A stretch of DNA of 64,000 nt from JAIYDJ01 sp031400505 (GCA_031400505.1 JANNPZ010000079.1:1-64000), one strand, 5' to 3'. Shown: positions 24,921 through 34,726, numbered from the stretch's first letter. Program-made: numbers and translations. Notes: generated from the sequence alone by a model not told the origin.

Positions 24921-26624
24921 ATGCGCGAACTATGGCGGGGCACTTGGGCAACACGCGCGCGCATAGCGAGCGGGCTTGTCCTGTTCACATATGCGACTTT
25001 GCACTTTTTGAACATCGGCCTGGGGCTCATCTCGCCTGAGGCACTGTTGGCAGGACAGGAGTTCCGGCAAATCGTGACCCGCAGCTTGCCGGGCTCGGTG
25101 ATCCTTTATGCCGCACTTTTAACCCATGCGACGCTCGCGCTTGCCCGTCTGACCACCCGCAGCTCTTTGCGCCTGCCACTGTGGGAGTTGGTGCAGGTCA
25201 CGCTTGGCCTGTTCATCCCGGCGTTGCTGCTGACCCATATCATCTACACGCGCACCGCCCACGAACTGCTAGGGGTTAATGACCAGATGCCCTTTCTGAT
25301 CGGCCTGATCTGGGGAACCAAATCCGGCTGGCAGCAGGCGGCGCTGTTGCTGATCGTGTGGACTCATGGCTGTTTGGGTCTGCATTTCTGGTTGCGCGGT
25401 CGCGACCGATGGCAGCGCAACCTGCCTCTGCTGGCCGGTCTTGCCGCATTGATCCCGGCCTTTGCACTCGCCGGCTATCTGACCGAAGGCCGGCGCCTTG
25501 CCCTTGCCTATGCCGACCCGGATTTGCGGGCCGCAATCACGGCACCCTTCAACTTGCCAAGCCGGGAAGGGTACGCGCTGCTTGCGCAGCTAAAACAGAC
25601 GTCGCACTGGGTCTACTGGGGGTTTCTGGCGCTTGCTGCTGCAATCTATCTCGTCGCAAAGCTGGCGCGTCGGCGACGCATCCTGCGCATTACTTATGAC
25701 GACGGCACCCGTGCAACTGCCCCTGCCGGCATGACCCTGCTAGAGATATCGCGCAGCAACGGCATCCCGCATACCGCCCTGTGTGGCGGGCGGGGCCGCT
25801 GTACGACGTGCCGCGTGGTGATCGAAGATGGCGGTGAAGACTTGCCGCCAGCCTCTCCCGCCGAACAGTACAGCCTTGATGCGGTCGGCGCTGGCACCAG
25901 CACCCGGCTGGCCTGTCAGGTTCGCCCGACTGGCCCGTTGACCATCCACCGCGTGTTTCGCCCTGATGGCCGACAGCGGCGCGCCCATGCCAGCACTGGC
26001 ACCGAACGCCGGATGGCGATCATGTTTCTCGACATCCGCGGCTTCACCGCGCGCAGCGCAGGACAACTGCCCTATGACGTGGTGTTTTTGTTGAACCGGT
26101 TTTTCGATGCGATTGTCCCCGCCATCACGCGCGCGGGCGGCAGTGTGGACAAATACCTCGGCGACGGCTTGCTCGCGGTCTATGACACGGGCGCGGAGGC
26201 GACCTCGGCACGCTGTGCCCTGACCTCAGTTGCAGATATCGGCGCTGCCCTGTCCGCATTCAATCAGGTCATGGTCACGGAAGGCGCGCAACCCGTGCGC
26301 ATCGGCATCGGCCTGCATCTTGGCGATCTGGTGATCGGTGAAATCGGGGCCACCGGCCATGCACCGCGCACGATCATCGGCGAGGTGGTGAACGCCGCCA
26401 GCCGGCTGGAGGCGGCCACCAAAGATCTGTCGATTGAACTTCTTGTGTCAATCGACCTTCTGCGGTCGGCCGGTGTGGACACGGCAGCGCTGGACCTGAT
26501 CACGCTTGACCTGCGCGGAGTAGCGCACCCGCTTCAGGCCCTTGCCGTGCCACGGGCAGCCAACCTGCCTGCCGTGCTTGGCAAGGCCATCCCTTCTGGA
26601 CAACCAAAGGCGGTCCAGGCCTGA
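24921..26624 (+). CDS. membrane haem-b/2Fe-2S redox-sensor class III adenylate cyclase
   Basis: 567 residues in three parts. Residues 15-245 form a multi-helix membrane domain like the cytochrome b anchor of succinate dehydrogenase, with membrane His at 28, 69, 106 and 149 suited to two haems. Residues 254-345 are a ferredoxin domain with C288-x5-C294-x2-C297 and C332. Residues 362-500 are a class III cyclase with metal Asp 371 and 415, adenine-selecting Lys 411 and Thr 484, and transition-state Asn 491 and Arg 495, so it should be active and make cAMP. It resembles the quinone-responsive cyclase CyaC of Sinorhizobium meliloti. The start ATG 24921 has no strong Shine-Dalgarno. The gene stands alone on its strand. 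Confidence 0.92.
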   Translation: MRELWRGTWATRARIASGLVLFTYATLHFLNIGLGLISPEALLAGQEFRQIVTRSLPGSVILYAALLTHATLALARLTTRSSLRLPLWELVQVTLGLFIPALLLTHIIYTRTAHELLGVNDQMPFLIGLIWGTKSGWQQAALLLIVWTHGCLGLHFWLRGRDRWQRNLPLLAGLAALIPAFALAGYLTEGRRLALAYADPDLRAAITAPFNLPSREGYALLAQLKQTSHWVYWGFLALAAAIYLVAKLARRRRILRITYDDGTRATAPAGMTLLEISRSNGIPHTALCGGRGRCTTCRVVIEDGGEDLPPASPAEQYSLDAVGAGTSTRLACQVRPTGPLTIHRVFRPDGRQRRAHASTGTERRMAIMFLDIRGFTARSAGQLPYDVVFLLNRFFDAIVPAITRAGGSVDKYLGDGLLAVYDTGAEATSARCALTSVADIGAALSAFNQVMVTEGAQPVRIGIGLHLGDLVIGEIGATGHAPRTIIGEVVNAASRLEAATKDLSIELLVSIDLLRSAGVDTAALDLITLDLRGVAHPLQALAVPRAANLPAVLGKAIPSGQPKAVQA

Positions 26625-26628
26625 CGCG

Positions 26629-26856
26629 TCAATGCGCGTTGACCGGCACCATGTCATGCTCGCGTGCCAACGCGAACGCCAACTGCCGGTTGGCCACCAG
26701 CGCCAGACGCGCGCCATCAGGCCGATGAACGGCATAGACCTTGTCTGCACCGTCAACCTGCATGCGGATGTCATCAGGAAGGTCAGCGACCGAAACCGGC
26801 AGCACGTACACGATTTTTGGGCCGCCGTCTGGAATGGCATTGAAACGGGTATTCAT
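26629..26856 (-). CDS. DUF1150 family protein
   Basis: 75 residues, including VYVLPVSVADLPDDI and KVYAVHRPDGARLALV-type text, the layout of DUF1150, a small alphaproteobacterial family of unknown function. It lies nine bases after the hsp20 gene on the same strand, an arrangement I recall from related genomes, so it is probably expressed with the chaperone from the heat-shock promoter. There is no signal or membrane segment. Confidence 0.85.
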   Translation of the reverse strand: MNTRFNAIPDGGPKIVYVLPVSVADLPDDIRMQVDGADKVYAVHRPDGARLALVANRQLAFALAREHDMVPVNAH

Positions 26857-26865
26857 CCTGGCCTC

Positions 26866-27294
26866 CTATCGTTCTAGTTTCGGTGCTGTGCGAATGGAAA
26901 TGGTGTGGACAACCGGCTCTGGTACGGACCGCAGCAAATCGACATGCAACAACCCGTGTTCCATCGCGGCCCCTGCCACCTCCACGCCCTCAGCCATGAC
27001 AAAACTGCGCTGAAATGCCCGTGCAGCAATGCCGCGGTGCAGGAACGTCCGGGTGCCCGGATCATCCGGCTGCCGCCCCCGGATCACCAATTGGCGATCC
27101 TCGACAGTGATTGCGAGGTCTTCCTCGCGAAACCCCGCCACGGCCAGCGTGATGCGATATGCATTTTCTGCGACGGCCTCGATGTTGAACGGCGGATAGC
27201 CTTCGCTGGCCGTCTTTGCGGTGCGTTCAACCAGCCGCTCAAGCTGCTCAAAGCCCAAAAGGAACGGATGCGCTCCGAAAGTCAGTTTCGTCAT
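26866..27294 (-). CDS. small heat-shock protein, Hsp20/alpha-crystallin family
   Basis: 142 residues; alpha-crystallin core at about residues 33-130 (NIEAVAENAYRITLAVAGF, DLAITVEDRQLVIRGRQ, FLHRGIAARAFQRSFVMAEGV, VEVAGAAMEHGLLHVDLLR, in pieces). It binds unfolding proteins without ATP and forms large oligomers. ATG 27294 is selected because MTKLTFGAHPFLLGFEQLERLV is the IbpA-like start. A sigma-32-like promoter lies 63 bases upstream, so heat induction is predicted. Confidence 0.93.
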   Translation of the reverse strand: MTKLTFGAHPFLLGFEQLERLVERTAKTASEGYPPFNIEAVAENAYRITLAVAGFREEDLAITVEDRQLVIRGRQPDDPGTRTFLHRGIAARAFQRSFVMAEGVEVAGAAMEHGLLHVDLLRSVPEPVVHTISIRTAPKLER

Positions 27295-27356
27295 GGTCTT
27301 GCCCTTTGCAAAAGCGACAATCATGCAAGGCCCGGAAACGGCACCCTACAGGTAAA

Positions 27357-27385
27357 ATATGGGGACCTGCCGGCTCGCCTGCAAG
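27357..27385 (-). promoter_or_regulatory. sigma-32 (RpoH) type promoter for hsp20-DUF1150
   Basis: On the minus strand CTTGCA (27385-27380) is followed after 15 bases by CCCCATAT (27364-27357). This is very close to the RpoH consensus CTTGAA, 13-17 bases, CCCCATnT. It lies about 63 bases before the hsp20 ATG. Confidence 0.7.
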
Positions 27386-27523
27386 AGCCACGTTGAAAGC
27401 CCACACGCGGCAAGGCTGCGCATATTCTCACAACTGCAGGTGTTTCATCTGCAAATACTTCCCGCAACCCGACCGAATCACTATATCGTTGCAACAGATA
27501 AAAAGACCGGACCCGATCCCGCC

Positions 27524-27742
27524 ATGAATGCCTCCTCAGAGCTCAGTTTCGAAGACATGCTGCGCATCCGGCTAGAGGTTCTCAAGCGCGACCACCGAGA
27601 TCTTGACGAGGCGGTGAAAGCTCTTTCCAGCGCAGGCCGGCCAGATCAATTGACCCTGCGCCGCCTGAAAAAGCAAAAACTGGCGTTGAAAGATCATATC
27701 GTGAAGATCGAAGATCAACTGATCCCCGACATCATCGCCTGA
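27524..27742 (+). CDS. DUF465/YdcH family protein
   Basis: 72 residues, MNASSELSFEDMLRIRLEVLKRDHRDLDEAV at the start (in pieces), then a helix rich in Lys and Leu (LRRLKKQKLALKDHIVKIED). This two-helix coiled-coil pattern is DUF465/YdcH, a small widespread family of unknown function. ATG 27524 is chosen; the longer in-frame start at 27359 gives a non-conserved tail. Transcription diverges from hsp20. Confidence 0.85.
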   Translation: MNASSELSFEDMLRIRLEVLKRDHRDLDEAVKALSSAGRPDQLTLRRLKKQKLALKDHIVKIEDQLIPDIIA

Positions 27743-27807
27743 TCTGCCTTTTTGCGGGTCTGACAGGGCGGCACGCCTCGGCTCGTCACCATGCTGCAGC
27801 CTGTCAC

Positions 27808-27835
27808 TTGCCCCCGCCAGACTTGCCGCTATACA
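27808..27835 (+). promoter_or_regulatory. possible sigma-70-like promoter of purEK
   Basis: TTGCCC (27808-27813) and TATACA (27830-27835) are separated by 16 bases and lie 23 bases before the purE start. The -10 match is good and the -35 is moderate. No obvious PurR-type palindrome is seen. Confidence 0.4.
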
Positions 27836-27858
27836 CCTAGCCTCAATCGGGGGTAGCT

Positions 27859-28335
27859 ATGGTTCAGGTCGGCATCATCATGGGAAGTCAGTCAGACTGG
27901 CCGACGATGAAGGCCGCAGCAGACATGCTTGATGAACTGGCTCTTTCCTATGAGGCTCGGATCGTCAGCGCCCACCGCACGCCCGACCGATTGTGGACCT
28001 ACGGCATGACGGCGGTCGAGCGGGGCCTCAAAGTCATCATCGCGGGTGCTGGCGGGGCTGCCCATCTGCCCGGCATGATGGCATCGAAAACCCGGCTCCC
28101 GGTTATCGGCGTGCCGGTGCAAACGCGCGCGCTGTCCGGGGTGGACAGTCTTTATTCGATCCTGCAGATGCCGCGCGGCTATCCGGTCGCAACAATGGCA
28201 ATCGGCGGCGCAGCCAACGCGGCCCTGATGGCTGCCGGCATCCTTGCATTGTCCGATCCGCAACTCGCGGCCAGACTGGACCGCTGGCGTGACGCGCTGT
28301 CAGCTTCGATCCCGGACGAGCCGCGCAATGACTGA
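27859..28335 (+). CDS. purE: N5-carboxyaminoimidazole ribonucleotide mutase
   Basis: 158 residues, class I PurE. It moves the carboxyl group from N5 to C4 of carboxyaminoimidazole ribonucleotide in purine synthesis. Substrate-site motifs GSQSDWPTM, SAHRTPDRL and GAGGAAHLPGM are present, as is QMPRGYPVATMAIGGAANAA. The gene overlaps purK by eight bases, consistent with the two-step PurK-PurE route. Confidence 0.96.
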   Translation: MVQVGIIMGSQSDWPTMKAAADMLDELALSYEARIVSAHRTPDRLWTYGMTAVERGLKVIIAGAGGAAHLPGMMASKTRLPVIGVPVQTRALSGVDSLYSILQMPRGYPVATMAIGGAANAALMAAGILALSDPQLAARLDRWRDALSASIPDEPRND

Positions 28336-29410
28336 CACGCCACAAAGCCTGCCTTGCGGCGCCACCATCGGCATTCTGGGCGGTGGTCAATTGGGTCGGA
28401 TGTTGTCTGTTGCCGCCTCTCGGCTGGGGTTGCGTTGCCACATCTACGACCCGAACCCTCACCCGCCTGCCGCCGACGTGGCCTGTTGGCTGACCACCGC
28501 GGCCTATGACGACGCTGCGGCACTCGCGGCCTTCGCTGGCGCAGTCAACGTGATCACCTATGAATTCGAGAATATCCCGACTGCCGCCCTCGATTTGCTG
28601 GAACACCTGAAACCGATCCGCCCGAACCGCAAAGCGTTGGCCACAAGTCAGGATCGCCTGACCGAAAAGACCTTCCTGCGCGGCCTTGGATTGCAAACTG
28701 CACCCTTCGCCGCCGTCACCACGCCGGCAGACCTCGACAGCGCCCTTGCCATGATCGGTACGCCGTCGATCCTGAAAACCGCCAGGCTGGGCTATGACGG
28801 CAAAGGTCAGACGCGCCTGTCAACCACAGCCGATGCCGCGCAGGCGCTGGCCAAAAAGTTTGACGCGCCTTGCGTACTCGAAGGCTTCATCGACTTCAGC
28901 CGCGAAGTGTCCGTCATCGCTGCCCGCAGCTTGTACGGCGACATCGCAGCCTACGACCCCGGTGAAAATGTCCACCTCGACGGGATACTGCACACAACCA
29001 CAGTTCCCGCCCGTCTGAGCCCCAGCCAACGCAGCGATGCCGTGCTGATCGCAGCGCGCATCCTGAATGCACTGGATTATGTCGGCGTGATCGGGGTCGA
29101 ATTCTTCGTGACGCAAACTGCCCTGATCGTCAACGAAATCGCCCCGCGTGTGCATAATTCCGGCCACTGGACCCAGAACGGCTGCGCGGTCGATCAGTTC
29201 GAACAGCACATCCGGGCCGTTGCGGGCTGGCCCTTGGGCGATGGCGGGCGCCATGCCGACGTGCGGATGGAAAACCTGATCGACACTGACATGCTGCGGG
29301 TCCCGCAGCTTGCAGCTCAGCGCGACGCAGCCTTGCATCTTTATGGCAAACCCGATGCCAGGGCAGGCCGCAAGATGGGCCACGTCAACCATATCCTGCG
29401 CCACGTCTGA
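28328..29410 (+). CDS. purK: 5-(carboxyamino)imidazole ribonucleotide synthase
   Basis: 360 residues, ATP-grasp enzyme that carboxylates aminoimidazole ribonucleotide with bicarbonate. Seen are GILGGGQLGRMLSVAA at the N-terminus, TYEFENIP, the ATP-binding KTARLGYDGKGQ, and IAPRVHNSGHWTQNG with metal ligands before it. ATG 28328 lies inside the end of purE, which indicates translational coupling. Length and motif order are normal. Confidence 0.96.
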   Translation: MTDTPQSLPCGATIGILGGGQLGRMLSVAASRLGLRCHIYDPNPHPPAADVACWLTTAAYDDAAALAAFAGAVNVITYEFENIPTAALDLLEHLKPIRPNRKALATSQDRLTEKTFLRGLGLQTAPFAAVTTPADLDSALAMIGTPSILKTARLGYDGKGQTRLSTTADAAQALAKKFDAPCVLEGFIDFSREVSVIAARSLYGDIAAYDPGENVHLDGILHTTTVPARLSPSQRSDAVLIAARILNALDYVGVIGVEFFVTQTALIVNEIAPRVHNSGHWTQNGCAVDQFEQHIRAVAGWPLGDGGRHADVRMENLIDTDMLRVPQLAAQRDAALHLYGKPDARAGRKMGHVNHILRHV

Positions 29411-29412
29411 TC

Positions 29413-29433
29413 TTTCATCTTGGAAAAAATATC
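29413..29433. repeat. dispersed intergenic repeat, copy 1
   Basis: TTTCATCTTGG, then AAAAAATATCCC, begins three bases after the purK stop. The same core, with AGAAAATATCCC, recurs after clpA near 51422. Both copies are followed by a GC-rich stretch. It looks like a short repeat scattered in this genome, placed just past gene ends. Confidence 0.55.
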
Positions 29434-29591
29434 CCCGCCGGAGGCACCATGGGCGGGTCCGGGCCCAAGTTCGGCCTGCAAGACCCTGCTTGCGATCAAG
29501 CGGACCCGGGCTTCAATGTTGACGCTGACGCGCCATCCGCCCGCATCATCGCTCTGGACAAACCCCACCAAACACCCCAGTTTCAGCGTCC

Positions 29592-30047
29592 ATGGCCAGA
29601 CATCTCTCTCCTCGCATCGCCGTGCGCGCGTTGATCCTGCATCAGGATCGCCTATTGCTGGTCAACGCTTATCCCGGCGGAAGATCCGATTTGTGGTGCG
29701 CGCCGGGGGGCGGCAGCCAGCCTGGCACCTCGTTGCCAGCCAACCTGATCCGCGAAGTGCACGAGGAAACCGGCCTGACGGTGGCAGTGGGTCAACCGGC
29801 CCTGATCAACGAATTCCATGACCCCGCAACCGGCTTTCATCAGGTCGATCTGTTCTTTCACTGCACGATCACCGCGGGCTCACTCGACAAGGACTGGCCC
29901 GATCCCGAAGGTGTGGTGACGGAACGGCGCTTTTTTTCCAAAAGCGATCTCGACCTTGGTCGCATCCGCTTCAAGCCCGACAGTCTCGGCGTCGCTGCCT
30001 GGGGCAGCGGGTTGCTCTACGACCCGCTGGAACGGCTGGTACGCTAG
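29592..30047 (+). CDS. Nudix hydrolase
   Basis: 151 residues. The Nudix box is at 40-62 (REVHEETGL intact at 54-62), but the first Glu of the GX5E part is replaced by Thr 46; the metal-binding REVHEE glutamates remain, so activity is likely though not certain. Family members cleave nucleoside diphosphate compounds. The substrate is unknown. ATG 29592 sits at the conserved MARHLSPRIAVRALIL start. Its end overlaps the convergent DMT gene by four bases. Confidence 0.88.
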   Translation: MARHLSPRIAVRALILHQDRLLLVNAYPGGRSDLWCAPGGGSQPGTSLPANLIREVHEETGLTVAVGQPALINEFHDPATGFHQVDLFFHCTITAGSLDKDWPDPEGVVTERRFFSKSDLDLGRIRFKPDSLGVAAWGSGLLYDPLERLVR

Positions 30048-30889
30048 GCCCGACTTGCCAGCGCAACTCCGCTCAGCACGAATATCGCGGCGACGACGAA
30101 CCGCGCGTCGACCGCCTCGCCCAGAAAAACAATCCCTGCCAGCGCCGTCAGCACAGGCACGCTCAGTTGCGCCACCGCCGCCCTCCCTGCCCCCAGGACC
30201 GGCACGACACTGTACCACAGCGCATAGCCCAACCCCGAAGTGACCGCCCCCGACACCACCGCAAGCGTCACCCCCAGCCCGGTGACACCCACCGGCATCA
30301 GCCCAAGCGCAAGGCCGACAGCCAAACCCAAAGGCACAGACAACACGAAATTTGCCGCCGTCCCCGCCAGCGGATCGCCCGCCCGTCGCCCCGCCAACGA
30401 GTAAAACCCAAACCCGACGCCCGCCGCCGCCATCAGCAGCGCATGCGGCAGCGACAGTGCCGCGTCCATACCCGGCCAAAGCAGCGCAACCAGACCCGCA
30501 AAAGCCATCCCTGCCCCGGCCCAGCGCAGGCGCGGCACATCTTCGCGCGCAACCAATGTGCCCGCAAACATCGTAATCTGTACCGCCCCGAACAAGATCA
30601 GCGCGCCCGCTCCGGCATCCAGCGACACGTAAGCCAGCGAAAACGCGAACAGGTAAAAGGTCAGGCCCAGAACACCCACAAGTCGGCCGGACCACCCGGC
30701 CCAGATCACACCCCCGGCAAGCCCGCGCAGGCCGACCAGCACCGCCAGCATCACGGCCCCCGAGATCAGCCTCACCACCGCGAAGCTGACAGGATCAATC
30801 TGCCCCATCCCGACGGCAAACCGGTTCAGCAAGGAATTGGCGGCAAAGGCGCACAGGGCCAGGGCGGTCGGCAGGAGCAGCCGCATCAT
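30044..30889 (-). CDS. EamA/DMT family membrane transporter
   Basis: 281 residues with ten hydrophobic segments in two EamA repeats, typical of the drug/metabolite transporter superfamily (amino acid or metabolite exporters). YVSLDAGAGALILFGAVQ and the equivalent AAVAQLSVPVLTALAGIVFLGE in the second half are the usual repeat hallmarks. The substrate is not predictable. Its start overlaps the end of the GNAT gene, so the two are probably co-transcribed. Confidence 0.9.
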   Translation of the reverse strand: MMRLLLPTALALCAFAANSLLNRFAVGMGQIDPVSFAVVRLISGAVMLAVLVGLRGLAGGVIWAGWSGRLVGVLGLTFYLFAFSLAYVSLDAGAGALILFGAVQITMFAGTLVAREDVPRLRWAGAGMAFAGLVALLWPGMDAALSLPHALLMAAAGVGFGFYSLAGRRAGDPLAGTAANFVLSVPLGLAVGLALGLMPVGVTGLGVTLAVVSGAVTSGLGYALWYSVVPVLGAGRAAVAQLSVPVLTALAGIVFLGEAVDARFVVAAIFVLSGVALASRA

Positions 30890-31485
30890 ACCCCCTGAAA
30901 TGCCGGAGGATAAATCAACTCCCGATCCGGCACATCCTTGCCGGGTCGCGCGATCAGGGTGTTCATGATCGGATAGGGCGAGGTCAACCGCGCCGCCCGC
31001 TCTTGCGAAAACCCGGCGCGAAGGTAAAACGATGGTTTGCCGACAACCACAAGGGTGGGCGTCTCATCGCCCTGCAAATGGCCAGCCTGCGAAAGCGCCT
31101 TTGTATGCCAGTCCTGACCTTCCGCAAAACCCGCCGCATAATCCTGAACCAATCGTGATCCAAAGCGAAAGTAGCGCTTCGTCGCCTCGGTTCTGGCGAG
31201 ACTGCCGTTCTGCCAAGACGGCAAAACCGCGACCGGCCCCAGACAGAACCAGTTCAGCGGCGCAACCATCCGGCTGATCGCCAGATAGCCACCAATGCGG
31301 CTTTGGCCGGTCACCGGGTCGGGCCAGGTTTTCACGGCATCCAGCATCATGGCCCCATCCGACCGCAGCCGCTGAACCAGTTCCGCCTCGTCCCGCCGAC
31401 CGAACGCAACCTCCAGCAGCGTGTCGATCTCTGCATGGTCTTGCGACTTGGCCGGGCGCGACGTGTCAGGACCAATTGCCATCAT
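30886..31485 (-). CDS. GNAT family N-acetyltransferase
   Basis: 199 residues. The N-terminal half (SRPAKSQDHAEIDTLLEVAFG, ISRMVAPLNWFCLGPVAVLPSWQN) fits the YhbS-like branch of the GNAT fold, with the acetyl-CoA pyrophosphate-binding region expected around residues 80-115. VVGKPSFYLRAGFSQERAARL recalls the typical YhbS C-terminal motif of a YxxxGF turn. It acylates an unknown small molecule or protein. It lies between the groESL terminator and the DMT gene. Confidence 0.8.
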   Translation of the reverse strand: MMAIGPDTSRPAKSQDHAEIDTLLEVAFGRRDEAELVQRLRSDGAMMLDAVKTWPDPVTGQSRIGGYLAISRMVAPLNWFCLGPVAVLPSWQNGSLARTEATKRYFRFGSRLVQDYAAGFAEGQDWHTKALSQAGHLQGDETPTLVVVGKPSFYLRAGFSQERAARLTSPYPIMNTLIARPGKDVPDRELIYPPAFQGV

Positions 31486-31491
31486 ACACTC

Positions 31492-31525
31492 CCAAAGAAA
31501 AAGGGCGCACCAAGGTGCGCCCTTT
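31492..31525 (-). terminator. rho-independent terminator of groESL
   Basis: An 11-pair stem, AAGGGCGCACC (31501-31511) with GGTGCGCCCTT (31514-31524), is followed on the minus strand by a T-rich run (31500-31494). It lies 24 bases after the groEL stop. Confidence 0.88.
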
Positions 31526-31547
31526 CCCTAACACGATCCCGATGGGA

Positions 31548-33197
<1,650 letters not shown>

Positions 33198-33263
33198 TGG
33201 AGAAGCTCCTCAATGCGTTGAATGGGGTGGGTGCGCCGATGCGCACCGCAGCGGTCAGCAACT

Positions 33264-33551
33264 TCAGGCCAGAATGCCCATGATGTCGCTTTCCTTCATG
33301 ATCAGCAGGTCTTCGCCATCCAGCTTGACCTCGGTGCCCGACCACTTGCCGAACAGGATGCGCTGACCCTTTTCGACATCCATCTTGATGCGCTTGCCGT
33401 CTTCGTCACGCGCGCCGGGGCCTACGGCCACAACTTCACCCTCTGCGGGCTTTTCCTTGGCGGTATCGGGGATGATCAGACCACCCTTGGTCTTGTCTTC
33501 GCCTTCGATACGACGGACCAACACACGGTCATGCAGCGGTTTGAATGACAT
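33264..33551 (-). CDS. groES: co-chaperonin GroES (10 kDa)
   Basis: 95 residues: MSFKPLHDRVLVRRIEGEDK at the start, then the mobile-loop GGLIIPDTAKEKPAEGEV, VAVGPGARDEDGKR and the end KLDGEDLLIMKESDIMG. It caps GroEL. ATG 33551 is chosen because a GGGAGT ribosome site precedes it; the longer frame adds MTIYFNLEPRECYQ with no similarity. The promoter region carries a CIRCE operator. Confidence 0.97.
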   Translation of the reverse strand: MSFKPLHDRVLVRRIEGEDKTKGGLIIPDTAKEKPAEGEVVAVGPGARDEDGKRIKMDVEKGQRILFGKWSGTEVKLDGEDLLIMKESDIMGILA

Positions 33552-33586
33552 CTGGTAACACTCCCTAGGTTCCAGGTTGAAATATA

Positions 33587-33613
33587 TTGTCACTCACTTT
33601 CATCGAGTGCCAA
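33587..33613 (-). promoter_or_regulatory. CIRCE operator (HrcA site) upstream of groESL
   Basis: TTGGCACTC, nine bases, GAGTGACAA on the minus strand. This matches the CIRCE consensus TTAGCACTC-N9-GAGTGCTAA with three mismatches and the exact 9-9-9 spacing. It overlaps likely promoter elements (TTGGCA and, 18 bases on, CAATAT). It is 35 bases before the groES ATG, where HrcA would block transcription at normal temperature. Confidence 0.85.
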
Positions 33614-33733
33614 CACCGCCTAGATAGCTAGCCGGCCTGATGCAGTCAACTGGGCTGGTCGCGAAAATTTCATGACAACCAGCTTGGGTTAAACCGGTTG
33701 CAGTGCCATCATGTACGCAAAGGGAACCTGCTG

Positions 33734-34720
33734 ATGCTGCGCATAGTCACCTTGATTGCCGCTGTTTTCTTGCCTCTGACATTGCATGCGCAATGCGCGG
33801 GTCGGAACCTTGTCACGGCTCTTGCGGCGACAGAACAGGCTGACCTGCGCAGCGCGGCTCAGGCCGTACCCTTTCCCGATGGCAACCTGTGGCGCGCAAC
33901 GCGGGGCCGGCAAACCGTTCATATCGTCGGCACCTATCACTTTGATGATCCGCGCCATGACGCCATTCTGACGGCCGTAGCACCCCTGATTGCCGGTGCA
34001 GAGGTGTTGCTGGTCGAAGCCGGGCCGGATGAAGAGGCTGCCTTGTCAGAGCGCATGGCACGTGAACCGCGCCTGATGACCATCGTGGACGGTCCGACGA
34101 TGCCCGAATTGCTTCCCGAGGCAGAATGGCAAGCGCTGTCCGCCGCCATGAAGGCGCGCGGCGTGCCCGGCTTCATGGCTGCCAAACTGCAACCGTGGTT
34201 TTTGTCGCTCATGCTGGGCATTCCGCCGTGCGACATGGCGCGCATGGCCAACGGGCGCGGCCTTGACCAGCGCCTGATGCACGAGGCGACGGCACGCGGA
34301 TTGCCGATCAAGGCGCTGGAGCCCTATGACACGTTGTTCGTTCTGTTCGAAAAGATGACGCAGGCGGATCAGCTGTCGATGATCCGGTCCGCACTGACGA
34401 TGGAACCGCAGGCAGAGGACATGTCGGTGACCCTCGCCGATCTGTATTTCGCGCAGGAAAGCCGCGTGATCTGGGAACTCATGCGCCATTTGACGCTGAC
34501 TGCGCCTGACGTTGATCCCGAACTGGTCGCGCAGGATCTGGCGTTGCTGGAAACCACCATGATGACCGACCGCAACCGGGCCTGGATTCCCGTGATCGAA
34601 TCTGCCGCGGCCAAAGGTCCGGTTGCTGCCGCGTTTGGCGCGCTGCATCTTTCGGGCGAACAGGGCGTTTTGAACCTGCTGGCGCAGAAGGGCTTCAAGA
34701 TCGAACGCTTGCCCTTTTAG
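33734..34720 (+). CDS. TraB/GumN family protein
   Basis: 328 residues with a signal peptide (MLRIVTLIAAVFLPLTLHAQ). The body has TVHIVGTYHFDDPRHD, ALEPYDTLFVLFEKM and the C-terminal AAFGALHLSGEQGVLNLL, the TraB/GumN pattern, whose proteolytic role (as in Tiki) is established only for animal relatives. It is probably exported to the periplasm. Start ATG 33734 is chosen for the signal peptide. The two adjacent Cys residues (CA and later C) may be structural. Confidence 0.85.
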   Translation: MLRIVTLIAAVFLPLTLHAQCAGRNLVTALAATEQADLRSAAQAVPFPDGNLWRATRGRQTVHIVGTYHFDDPRHDAILTAVAPLIAGAEVLLVEAGPDEEAALSERMAREPRLMTIVDGPTMPELLPEAEWQALSAAMKARGVPGFMAAKLQPWFLSLMLGIPPCDMARMANGRGLDQRLMHEATARGLPIKALEPYDTLFVLFEKMTQADQLSMIRSALTMEPQAEDMSVTLADLYFAQESRVIWELMRHLTLTAPDVDPELVAQDLALLETTMMTDRNRAWIPVIESAAAKGPVAAAFGALHLSGEQGVLNLLAQKGFKIERLPF

Positions 34721-34726
34721 TGCCCA

